A DNA stretch of 9,119 nt. Source: VFMC01 sp037131575 (GTDB lineage Bacteria; Actinomycetota; Acidimicrobiia; Acidimicrobiales; Ilumatobacteraceae). The stretch lies in NCBI GenBank assembly GCA_037131575.1, contig JBAXQV010000130.1, forward strand, positions 1 through 9,119, in the 5' to 3' direction. Positions within the stretch are counted from its first letter, which is position 1. Each line of letters opens with the position of its first letter. The notes below the pieces were generated by a model that did no database searches, had not been told where the DNA came from, and was given only the letters and a program-made list of their open reading frames with translations. A program made the position numbers and the translations under genes. Of the stretch, positions 1 through 6,052 are shown piece after piece.

Positions 1-1
1 G

Positions 2-76
2 TCGGGCTGGGGAGATTTGAACTCCCGACCCCTTGTCCCCCAGACAAGTGCGCTAACCAAGCTGCGCTACAGCCCG
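2..76 (-). tRNA. tRNA-Pro (anticodon GGG)
   Basis: On the minus strand this folds into a complete cloverleaf. The acceptor stem CGGGCTG (70-76) pairs with CAGCCCG (3-9). The D arm is GCGC...GCGC and the anticodon stem is CTTGT/ACAAG around the loop CTGGGGG, which gives anticodon GGG and reads the proline codon CCC. The T arm is GGGAG-TTCAAAT-CTCCC. Position 2 supplies discriminator base A. Position 1 is C on this strand, so a genomically encoded CCA end is possible but cut off by the window edge. A TAGCAT box on the minus strand (95-100) lies 18 nt before the 5' end and could be a -10 element for its own promoter; no convincing -35 is visible. It sits downstream of the zinc-ribbon gene in the same direction. 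Confidence 0.96.
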
Positions 77-100
77 TGGTGGTACGGAACAAGCATGCTA

Positions 101-120
101 GCGGCAGGCTGTCGCCCCGC
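101..120 (-). terminator. bulged GC hairpin after the zinc-ribbon gene, possible terminator
   Basis: Read on the minus strand, GCGG-GGC pairs with GCC-TG-CCGC around a GACA tetraloop, giving seven base pairs with a two-base bulge. It lies 5 nt beyond the stop codon of the zinc-ribbon gene and before the tRNA, where a terminator or processing site would be expected. There is no T run after it, so intrinsic termination is uncertain. The rest of the 77-125 gap holds a small AGCATGCT palindrome at 92-99. Confidence 0.35.
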
Positions 121-125
121 CACGT

Positions 126-386
126 TCAGAGTTGACCGGTGACGAGTTGGTAAAAACGCCAACCCAGGTACACGGCCAAGATCACGAGCAGCAGTTTGAA
201 GTGCCACGGTGCCTTCCCGTCCTTGCCGTCGTCACCCTTGGCCAGGTCTTTCACGTTCACGTTCTTGGCCGTGATGGTGGACTGGATCTCGGGTTCTTCG
301 ACTGGTTTCCCGCACGAAGGACACGTGCCGTCTTCGTTCATCGACGACGGCGTCATGTACTTCGAGCACTCTTCACACCAGGGCAT
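126..386 (-). CDS. small zinc-ribbon protein with C-terminal membrane anchor, function unknown
   Basis: This 86-residue protein is of no family I can name. Two CxxC pairs (C4/C7 and C22/C25) form a classic zinc-ribbon knuckle at the N terminus. An acidic, polar linker follows (about residues 28-60, rich in D, E and K). A single hydrophobic helix covers about residues 63-81 and leaves only a few residues beyond it. There is no signal peptide, so the likely topology is a cytoplasmic zinc ribbon held at the inner membrane by a tail anchor. The ATG at 386 is preceded by a strong Shine-Dalgarno sequence. The gene follows der by 43 bp in the same direction and is probably cotranscribed with it, which hints at a role near ribosome assembly or the membrane, but this is inference from position only. 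The clean cysteine pattern and strong RBS argue that it is real. Confidence 0.82.
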   Translation of the reverse strand: MPWCEECSKYMTPSSMNEDGTCPSCGKPVEEPEIQSTITAKNVNVKDLAKGDDGKDGKAPWHFKLLLVILAVYLGWRFYQLVTGQL

Positions 387-390
387 GACT

Positions 391-397
391 CTCCTCT
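391..397 (-). promoter_or_regulatory. strong Shine-Dalgarno site of the zinc-ribbon gene
   Basis: On the minus strand AGAGGAG lies 4 nt before the ATG at 386. This is one of only two unambiguous Shine-Dalgarno sites in the window and fits a gene translated from inside a longer mRNA rather than a leaderless one. Confidence 0.7.
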
Positions 398-429
398 GAG
401 CAACAGACGATGACGGACGCTACCGAGGC

Positions 430-1806
430 TCAGTCGGTGCGCTTGCGCACCCGCACCTTGATGGGCGTGGAACCGAAGTCGAACGCTTCGCGGATGGAAC
501 GTTCGAGGTAACGCAAGTACGAGCCGGGTAGCTCGCGATTGACGAACAGCGTGAACGTGGGCGGGTCGGTGGCACCTTGCAGTGCGTAGAGCACCTTGGC
601 TCCGCCGCCGGCGGGCTGCTTCTGCTGTGCATCGGCGATGACTCGGTTCACGTCGCGAGTGGGCACGCGGCGGTGGTACTGCGTGATGGCTTCTTGCAGC
701 ACGGGGCGCAGCTTGTGCACTCCCTTGCCCGACAGCGCCGACACCTTCAGAACCGGGGCTTCACCCACGAAACTGAGTTTGCGTTGCACGTCGGCCAAGA
801 TCTCGAGCCGGTGCTCGGGGTCGTCGATGAGATCCCACTTGTTGAGCATCACCACGATGGGACAACCCGATGCGTCTACACGCTCGGCGAGCCGTTGATC
901 TTGGCCGGTGACCCCTTCGGTGGCGTCGATCACCAAGAGGGCGATGTCGGCATCGTCGATGGCGCGCAGGGCGCGCACCATCGAGTAGTACTCGGCAGAA
1001 TCGTCGATCTTGCCGCGCTTACGCATGCCGGCGGTATCGACGAACACGATGGGCCCGTCGGGGGTATCGACCAAGGTGTCGATGGCATCGCGGGTGGTAC
1101 CGGCCATGTCGTGCACCACCGAACGGTCTTCACCAACCAGTCGGTTGAACAATGTGCTCTTGCCCACGTTGGGGCGGCCCACGATGGCCACGCGAGGTGG
1201 TGGCTGATCGGCCGGGTTCCACAGCGGGTCTTCGTCTCGCGCTGCACGGGGGTCGTCGTCGACCTGCATCTGTTCTGCAGGCAGACGTGACACAATTTCA
1301 TCGAGCAGGTCGCCGGCGCGGCGGCCGTGCAACGCACTCACCGGGTACGGATCGCCCAAGCCGAGGCCGAGGAACTCCCACCGATCGGTTTCGCGCCGGT
1401 CGTTGTCGGCCTTGTTGGTGACCACCAGCACCGGTTGCTTCACACGCCGCAACCAGTTGGAGATGAGCATGTCGTCGTCGGTGAGGCCCACTGCGCTGTC
1501 GACCACGAACATCACCAGATCGGCGGTACGTACCGCAGCCTCCACCTGGCGACTCACCTTGGCCTCGAGTTCGTTGCCATCGGGCATCCATCCACCGGTG
1601 TCGACCAGTACGAAGTGATTACCCAACCATTCGGCTTCGGCCTCATGCCGGTCGCGGGTGACCCCGGGCCGGTCTTCCACGATGGCGTCTTGTGAACCGA
1701 TGATGCGGTTGAACAGGGTGCTCTTGCCCACGTTCGGGCGCCCCACGATGACCACCGTGGGCAGGCCGCGCTCGGGTGACGGTGTGTTCGAATGTTTCGC
1801 GGTCAT
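430..1806 (-). CDS. der: ribosome biogenesis GTPase Der (EngA), double-Era GTPase
   Basis: Der is a cytoplasmic GTPase that acts in assembly of the 50S ribosomal subunit. The 458-residue product has two tandem GTPase domains and a C-terminal KH-like domain, the full family layout. Domain 1 shows G1 GRPNVGKS (22-29), the G2 threonine near 50, G3 DTGG (69-72) and G4 NKAD (131-134). Domain 2 shows G1 at 210-217, G3 DTAG (257-260), G4 NKWD (322-325) and a G5 SAL near 356-358. The KH-like domain covers about 378-458. An acidic linker (about 183-194) joins the GTPase domains, and about 15 residues precede the first. The ATG start overlaps the TGA of the upstream DUF512 gene as ATGA, so expression is probably translationally coupled. 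In many actinobacteria der follows cmk; here DUF512 holds that place. The two P-loop segments are unusually alike at DNA level. Confidence 0.98.
   Translation of the reverse strand: MTAKHSNTPSPERGLPTVVIVGRPNVGKSTLFNRIIGSQDAIVEDRPGVTRDRHEAEAEWLGNHFVLVDTGGWMPDGNELEAKVSRQVEAAVRTADLVMFVVDSAVGLTDDDMLISNWLRRVKQPVLVVTNKADNDRRETDRWEFLGLGLGDPYPVSALHGRRAGDLLDEIVSRLPAEQMQVDDDPRAARDEDPLWNPADQPPPRVAIVGRPNVGKSTLFNRLVGEDRSVVHDMAGTTRDAIDTLVDTPDGPIVFVDTAGMRKRGKIDDSAEYYSMVRALRAIDDADIALLVIDATEGVTGQDQRLAERVDASGCPIVVMLNKWDLIDDPEHRLEILADVQRKLSFVGEAPVLKVSALSGKGVHKLRPVLQEAITQYHRRVPTRDVNRVIADAQQKQPAGGGAKVLYALQGATDPPTFTLFVNRELPGSYLRYLERSIREAFDFGSTPIKVRVRKRTD
1143..1191. repeat. P-loop coding repeat, copy 2 (GTPase domain 2 of der)
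   Basis: This 49-bp segment matches 1707-1755 at 44 of 49 positions by eye. Both copies encode the G1/P-loop region of the two GTPase domains of Der. The repeat is part of the gene and is not a mobile element. Confidence 0.8.
1707..1755. repeat. P-loop coding repeat, copy 1 (GTPase domain 1 of der)
   Basis: This is the partner of 1143-1191, in direct orientation about 515 bp apart, with five mismatches in 49 bp. It reflects the internal domain duplication of Der with strongly constrained residues. Confidence 0.8.
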
Positions 1807-3179
1807 GCCGCTCCCTCCAACGCTGCGCGCAGCGACATGCCATCGGTGGCAACGATCTCGACCGGCCGGGGCAACTCATCGACCGACATACCGTCGAGGA
1901 AGATGCCATCGGATATGCAGACATCGGGCAGCAAGTAGCGGTGCCCGTGTGGCTCGCTCGCCAGCACGCGGGCCAGATCGGCACCGACCATCAAGCCGGT
2001 GACGGCGATGTTGCCACCAAAGAACTCGTTCCGTACGGGCAGGACACGCACGTCGGTGCGACCGAGCGACGCTACGAGCGGTGCGATGACCTGAGCGCCG
2101 AATTCGCCGGTGAGCACACCGACAGGGGCCGAACGGCGGGGTGTGATCGACAGCATGGGACCTGATTGACGCGACCGCAGACCGGTGTAGGCGGCAGGGT
2201 TGGCAGGAGGCTGATCGACCGAAGCGAAGAAGCCCCGCTGCACGCCCGTTGCCGTATCGGCCTCACCGTTGAACTCGCGCTCGAATGTGCGGGCCATACC
2301 GATGCCGTCCTCGTGCATCGAGAACCCTTCGTAGGCGCTTGCCTCAGGGAACGGCCGACCGGTCATGAGGTAGTATTCGTCGGCGGCGAACACCATGCGG
2401 TGCCCAAGTACGTCGAGGAACACCTGTTGCCACCGTTCGATGGTGTCGAGCACAGCGTTGGCCTCGTCGACGGTGTGCAGACGCATCGCACTTTCACCGT
2501 TGAACCGGCTCAGCCCCAGCGGCACCACAGCCAGCGAGTCGAGTTCACTGAACCGGTCGAGTACCCCGGCGAGGGTCTGCTCGAGTGCAGCGCCGTCGTT
2601 CACACCCGGACACAGCACGATCTGCCCGCGCACAGTGATGCCATGATCGAGCAACGCACGCAGCCAACGCAGGCTCATCGCACCGCGTTGGTTCTTCAAC
2701 ATCGCCGACCGCAACATCGGGTCGGTGGAGTGGATGCTCACGTGGAGTGGCGACAGGCTCTCCGTGATCACCCGTTCGAGATCGGCCTCGGTGAACCGGG
2801 TGAGCGTGGTGAAGTTGCCGTACAGGAAGCTGAGCCGGTAGTCGTCGTCTTTCAGGTACAGACTGCGCCGCATCCCTTTGGGGAGCTGGTAGATGAAGCA
2901 GAACTCGCAGTGGTTGTCGCACGTACGCACCCGGTCGAACACCGCGCTCGACACCTCGGCGCCGAACGGCTCGTCACGCCGCCGTTCCACCAGCACGGTC
3001 TGATCGAGCCCGCCCCGACGTACATCGAGTTCCACTTCGGGTTCGTCGACCGCCCAGCGCCACTCGATGATGTCGCGAGGCACGGTGCCGTTCACAGCCA
3101 CGATCTCGTCGCCCGCGCACAAGCCGGCCCGCTCGGCGGCGGACCCTGCAGCGATGCTGACAATCACCGGAGCTGACAC
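1803..3179 (-). CDS. DUF512 family PDZ / radical-SAM protein
   Basis: The 458-residue protein has the DUF512 family layout. A PDZ-like domain (about 1-65, with SAAERAGLCAGDEIVAVNG-type core) is followed by a radical-SAM-like segment and a C-terminal DUF512 domain (about 235-440). The cluster motif is C87-x3-C91-x2-C94, the spacing that binds a 4Fe-4S cluster with S-adenosylmethionine in radical SAM enzymes. The family-typical QLPKGMRRSLY and DDDYRLSF stretches follow at about 98-118. Reaction and substrate are not known for this family. I chose GTG at 3179 because the product begins where PDZ domains of this family begin and both a GGAG (3184-3187) and a TAGCGT -10-like box lie just upstream; GTG at 3167 is a possible alternative. 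An open frame continues to 3986 but that part is antisense to ispH and is not coding. The gene is coupled to der by an ATGA overlap. Confidence 0.93.
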   Translation of the reverse strand: MSAPVIVSIAAGSAAERAGLCAGDEIVAVNGTVPRDIIEWRWAVDEPEVELDVRRGGLDQTVLVERRRDEPFGAEVSSAVFDRVRTCDNHCEFCFIYQLPKGMRRSLYLKDDDYRLSFLYGNFTTLTRFTEADLERVITESLSPLHVSIHSTDPMLRSAMLKNQRGAMSLRWLRALLDHGITVRGQIVLCPGVNDGAALEQTLAGVLDRFSELDSLAVVPLGLSRFNGESAMRLHTVDEANAVLDTIERWQQVFLDVLGHRMVFAADEYYLMTGRPFPEASAYEGFSMHEDGIGMARTFEREFNGEADTATGVQRGFFASVDQPPANPAAYTGLRSRQSGPMLSITPRRSAPVGVLTGEFGAQVIAPLVASLGRTDVRVLPVRNEFFGGNIAVTGLMVGADLARVLASEPHGHRYLLPDVCISDGIFLDGMSVDELPRPVEIVATDGMSLRAALEGAA

Positions 3180-3224
3180 GGCACTCCACGCTAGCGGCGC
3201 CGACGCGCCGGTAGTCTCGGCTGT
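3180..3224. promoter_or_regulatory. compact divergent promoter between DUF512 and ispH, with central dyad
   Basis: Only 45 bp separate the two start codons. On the plus strand TAGTCT (3212-3217) lies 7 nt before the GTG of ispH. On the minus strand TAGCGT (3188-3193) lies 8 nt before the GTG of DUF512. Both fit the actinobacterial TAnnnT -10 pattern at the distance that gives a leaderless mRNA. Between them is an inverted repeat with perfect arms CGGCGC (3195-3200) and GCGCCG (3205-3210) around a 4-nt spacer. Outside a single mismatch the symmetry continues with CTA (3191-3193) and TAG (3212-3214), which belong to the two -10 boxes. Its centre falls within about a base of the midpoint of the start codons. 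No good -35 is seen for either side. An operator or mutual occlusion of two polymerases are both possible. Confidence 0.5.
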
Positions 3225-4259
3225 GTGGATGTAGACCGGGTTCTCCTCGCTGAACCGCGCGGTTTCTGCGCGGGTGTGGAGATGGCCATCAAGGCGCTGT
3301 CGTGGATGGTTCGTTCGTTCCCTGCCCCGGTGTACTGCTACCACGAGATCGTGCACAACCGTGTGGTGGTCGAGCGGTTCGAGCAGCTCGGGGTGGTGTT
3401 CGTCGACGAGATCGCCGACGTGCCCCTTGGTATGCCGATCATGCTGTCGGCGCACGGTTCGGCGCCTGAGGTGGTGGCCGAAGCCCGCGAGCGTGGCAGC
3501 TATGTGGTCGACTCGGTGTGCCCGCTCGTCACCAAGGTGCACCATGAGGTGAAGGTACGAGCCGGCAAGGGTTTCCGCATCGTGTACGTCGGGCACGACG
3601 GGCATGAGGAAGCCGTGGGCACCATGGCGGTAGCACCTGCCTCGATCAGCCGAGTCGAGAGTGTGCACGAGGTCGATGCACTCCCCCAGTTCGACGAGCC
3701 GATCGCTCTCTTGGCACAGACCACGCTCTCGCACCGCGACTGGCACGATGTGGCCGAAGCGGTGCAGGTGAAGTTCCCCGGTGCCTGGATGCCTGGCCGG
3801 AGCGATTTGTGTTTCGCCACCACCAACCGCCAGTCGGCGCTCATGGCCATGGCACCCCGCTGCGATGCCATCGTCGTCATCGGTTCGTCGAATTCGTCGA
3901 ACACTCGGGCCCTCGAGAAGTTGGCAATCGGTGCTGGCTGCCCGGTAGTGCTGCGCGTGAATCACGCCGACGAGTTGCCCGACCATCTCACCGGAGTGGT
4001 GGGGGTCACTGCGGGCGCCTCGGCGCCCGAGGAACTCGTCGATGCCGTGCTGCGCTCACTGGCGCCTCGCAACGGTGTGGAAACGGTGCACGTCACCGAT
4101 GAAGACGAATACTTCCCGCCGCCGCGGAACATTCGCGATCTGCAGGCGGCCATCGGCGTGGCCGCCGCCACCATGCTCGGTGCCGACCCAGCAAAGTCGG
4201 CGGTGTTCGACGACCGCCGCCTCGCCGCGAGCGATGTGCTCACAGCACTCGATCGCTGA
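3225..4259 (+). CDS. ispH: 4-hydroxy-3-methylbut-2-enyl diphosphate reductase IspH (LytB)
   Basis: IspH is the last enzyme of the MEP isoprenoid pathway. It reduces HMBPP to IPP and DMAPP with a 4Fe-4S cluster in the cytoplasm. The 344-residue product carries the three conserved cluster cysteines: C15 in GFCAGV, C99 in CPLVTKVH and C196 in CFATTNRQ. Substrate-site residues are also visible: H44 in EIVHNR, H127 and the acid E129 in the GHDGHEEAVGT stretch, TT at 166-167, and the SSNSSNTRAL stretch (221-230). Its length is in the usual range, with a short C-terminal tail past the EYFPPPRNI region. The GTG at 3225 is chosen because the family begins a few residues before the AEPRGFCAGV motif. 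There is no Shine-Dalgarno sequence, but TAGTCT sits 7 nt upstream, so the mRNA may be leaderless. It diverges from the DUF512-der unit. Confidence 0.97.
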   Translation: MDVDRVLLAEPRGFCAGVEMAIKALSWMVRSFPAPVYCYHEIVHNRVVVERFEQLGVVFVDEIADVPLGMPIMLSAHGSAPEVVAEARERGSYVVDSVCPLVTKVHHEVKVRAGKGFRIVYVGHDGHEEAVGTMAVAPASISRVESVHEVDALPQFDEPIALLAQTTLSHRDWHDVAEAVQVKFPGAWMPGRSDLCFATTNRQSALMAMAPRCDAIVVIGSSNSSNTRALEKLAIGAGCPVVLRVNHADELPDHLTGVVGVTAGASAPEELVDAVLRSLAPRNGVETVHVTDEDEYFPPPRNIRDLQAAIGVAAATMLGADPAKSAVFDDRRLAASDVLTALDR

Positions 4260-4267
4260 CCAGCACA

Positions 4268-4273
4268 TAAGGT
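4268..4273 (+). promoter_or_regulatory. TAAGGT before the CopD-like gene: weak RBS or leaderless -10 box
   Basis: TAAGGT ends 6 nt before the ATG at 4280. Read as AAGG (4269-4272) it is a weak Shine-Dalgarno site with 7-nt spacing. Read as TAnnnT it is a -10 box at the leaderless distance. Sequence alone cannot separate the two. The gene is only 20 bp past the ispH stop, which favours cotranscription and the RBS reading. Confidence 0.4.
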
Positions 4274-4279
4274 AGCCAC

Positions 4280-4690
4280 ATGTTGTCTCCCACTTGGGCC
4301 TCCGTTCGCCTCTTCCTCCACGTGGTGGCCGCATGTGTCTGGGTGGGCGGCCAATTCACCCTCGCCGGGCTGGTGCCCACCTTGCGCGCAACCGCCCCCG
4401 AGGCCACCAAACCGGTGGCGCGAGCGTTTGCCCGGGTGGCCTGGCCAGCCTTCGCAGTGCTCATCGTCACCGGGGCGTGGAACCTCACTGCGGTCGACAT
4501 CGGCAACACGTCGAGCGCATACCAGGTGACCGTGTTCGTGAAAGTGGTGCTCTCTGTCGGTGCCGGTGTATGCACCGTGGTGCACTCGGTGGGGCGTAGC
4601 AAACTAGCCCTCGCACTCGGCGGTGCGCTCGGCCTGCTCACCTCGCTGGGTGCTGTCTTCGTGGGTGTACTGCTGCACACCGCTTCCTGA
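4280..4690 (+). CDS. CopD-like four-helix integral membrane protein
   Basis: The 136-residue protein is almost entirely hydrophobic, with four predicted membrane helices at about 8-30, 52-72, 84-102 and 108-132. The first helix carries LHVVAACVWVGGQF, the His-x6-Trp-x-Gly-Gly pattern of the CopD/PcoD copper-resistance superfamily and of related heme-binding four-helix membrane proteins. Further histidines sit near helix ends at H102 and H133 and, with H14, could bind metal or heme; this is inference. No periplasmic copper-binding domain or CopC partner is present here, so a copper role is not shown, and many such small proteins are simply uncharacterised. The gene follows ispH by 20 bp in the same direction and probably shares its transcript. 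Its stop lies 11 bp from the stop of the convergent acyl-CoA dehydrogenase gene. Confidence 0.82.
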   Translation: MLSPTWASVRLFLHVVAACVWVGGQFTLAGLVPTLRATAPEATKPVARAFARVAWPAFAVLIVTGAWNLTAVDIGNTSSAYQVTVFVKVVLSVGAGVCTVVHSVGRSKLALALGGALGLLTSLGAVFVGVLLHTAS

Positions 4691-4705
4691 CCGACCTGGG
4701 GTCAG
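4687..4705. terminator. hairpin spanning both convergent stop codons, possible bidirectional terminator
   Basis: CTGACC (4687-4692) pairs with GGTCAG (4700-4705) around a 7-nt loop. The left arm contains the TGA of the CopD-like gene and the right arm contains the TGA of the acyl-CoA dehydrogenase gene on the other strand. The structure would form in both transcripts. It is short and lacks a T run, so it is a weak candidate for a shared terminator. Confidence 0.35.
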
Positions 4706-5907
4706 TTGCGGGGCACTTGGCTCCACGGCTTGTCGCGGTCGACACGCACATCGCCGGGCAGGCCAAGCACACGCTCGCCGAGGATGTTGAGCATCACTTC
4801 GGTGGTGCCACCTTCGATGGAGTTGGCGCGGCTGCGCAGGAACGCCTTCTGCAACGTGTCGAAGCCCATGGCGGTTTCGGGCCGCACCATCTCGTAGCTG
4901 CCGTAGAGCATGCCGTCGGCACCGAGGAGGTCCATCACCTTGGCGTAGATCGCCTTGTTGAGGTTGGCCGACGCCATCTTGCCGATGGAACCCTCGGGGC
5001 CCGGGTCGCCCATCTTGCGGTTGTTGTTGGCGCGGATGTTCGTGAGGCGCAGCACCTCGGCCTGGCTCCACAACTGCATCACTTCGTCGCGGGTGGCGGC
5101 ATCCTTGCGGTCGTCGGGCAGCTTCGTCCATGTGCTCGTGAGCGCCTGAATGGTGCCCGAACCCTTGGCAGGAATGGTGCCGCCGATCGATACGCGCTCG
5201 TTCATGAGCGTGGTGAGCGACACGCGCCAACCGTCGCCGGGCTGGCCGAGCATCTCGGCGTTGGGGATACGGGTGTCGGTGAAGTACACCTCGTTGAACT
5301 CGGCTTCACCGGTCATCTGGCGCAGCGGTCGCACTTCCACACCCGGTGCCTGCATGTCGACGACGAACGCCGTGAGGCCGGCGTGCTTCACGGCCTCGGG
5401 CTCGGTGCGCACCACCAAGAGACCCCAGCGCGACAGGTGCGCCAGGGTGGTCCACACCTTCTGGCCGTTCACGATCCACTCGTCGCCGTCGCGCACACCC
5501 TTCGACGACAGGCCAGCGAAGTCACTGCCCGAACCGGGCTCGCTGAACAACTGGCACCACACTTCTTCGCCGGTGAACAGTGGGCGCAGATAGCGCTGCT
5601 TCTGCTCTTCACTGCCCCACACCACCACGGTGGGGCCGCACATGCCATGGCCGATGGGGTTGCGATACATCGGGTTCGGTGCACCTTCGGCGTAGACGCG
5701 CTCGTTGATGAGCTTCTGCATCTTGGGGTTGAGGCCCAGTCCACCGTGGCCTTCAGGGAAGTGCACCCACGCCAATCCCTTGTCGAACTGAGCACCGAGG
5801 AACTCGATGGGGCTCGTTGTCTTGGGCGGGAACTCGGCGAGCAACTGGTCGACGAGTGCGTTCACGCGTTGTTCGTCGGCGGTGAGCGAGGGTTCGGTGA
5901 TGGTCAT
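4702..5907 (-). CDS. acyl-CoA dehydrogenase (FadE-type flavoenzyme)
   Basis: This FAD-dependent enzyme introduces the alpha-beta double bond into an acyl-CoA, the first step of a beta-oxidation cycle, and hands electrons to electron-transfer flavoprotein. The 401-residue product has the usual family length and layout. An N-terminal helical domain (about 1-115) is followed by the FSEPGSGSDFAG signature (121-132) and the NGQKVWTT flavin-binding stretch (147-154), then a C-terminal helical domain. E365 in SIEGGTTE aligns with the catalytic base of medium-chain enzymes such as MCAD. The ATG at 5907 has a GGGGAG Shine-Dalgarno sequence (5916-5921) at 8 nt. Actinobacteria hold many paralogs acting on fatty acids, sterol side chains or branched acids, so the substrate is not known. 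It may share a route with the acyl-CoA synthetase at 7876 and the hydrolase next to it. Confidence 0.95.
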   Translation of the reverse strand: MTITEPSLTADEQRVNALVDQLLAEFPPKTTSPIEFLGAQFDKGLAWVHFPEGHGGLGLNPKMQKLINERVYAEGAPNPMYRNPIGHGMCGPTVVVWGSEEQKQRYLRPLFTGEEVWCQLFSEPGSGSDFAGLSSKGVRDGDEWIVNGQKVWTTLAHLSRWGLLVVRTEPEAVKHAGLTAFVVDMQAPGVEVRPLRQMTGEAEFNEVYFTDTRIPNAEMLGQPGDGWRVSLTTLMNERVSIGGTIPAKGSGTIQALTSTWTKLPDDRKDAATRDEVMQLWSQAEVLRLTNIRANNNRKMGDPGPEGSIGKMASANLNKAIYAKVMDLLGADGMLYGSYEMVRPETAMGFDTLQKAFLRSRANSIEGGTTEVMLNILGERVLGLPGDVRVDRDKPWSQVPRN

Positions 5908-5915
5908 TGCGATGA

Positions 5916-5997
5916 CTCCCCTGTGCGAATCCGTGCGATGACAACGGTGCCACCGCGGACGGGGAAAGAGTAGTGGCCCTGCACATGCACCTCACAA
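5916..5997 (-). promoter_or_regulatory. putative promoter and leader of the acyl-CoA dehydrogenase gene
   Basis: In the 145-bp gap between the hydrolase stop and this gene, the minus strand shows TTGTGA (5992-5997), a 19-bp spacer and TACTCT (5967-5972), a plausible -35/-10 pair with a longish spacer. Transcription would start near 5960 and leave a leader of roughly 50 nt that ends in the GGGGAG ribosome site at 5916-5921, 8 nt before the ATG. This contrasts with the apparently leaderless genes in the window. I see no convincing terminator for the upstream hydrolase in the rest of the gap (5998-6052). Confidence 0.4.
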
Positions 5998-6052
5998 CCC
6001 TGCCGGATGGTCGTGGATCGAAATGGTGTGACGTCGGTCGGCCAACGAAGCG

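Noticed and set aside
577..1290. Plus-strand open frame of 237 codons opposite der
   Set aside because: der is certain here; the frame is a shadow with no domain.
2166..3176. Plus-strand open frame of 336 codons opposite the DUF512 gene
   Set aside because: It is antisense to a confident gene, has low-complexity His/Arg-rich composition and no motif.
3180..3986. Upstream extension of the DUF512 frame to an ATG at 3986, giving a 727-residue protein
   Set aside because: The added part is antisense to ispH, which is unmistakable, and has no domain character. A GTG at 3179 with upstream signals fits the family start.
4717..5973. Plus-strand open frame of 418 codons opposite the acyl-CoA dehydrogenase gene
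   Set aside because: It is a mirror of a real GC-rich gene; the product is rich in His, Arg and Ala without recognisable motifs.
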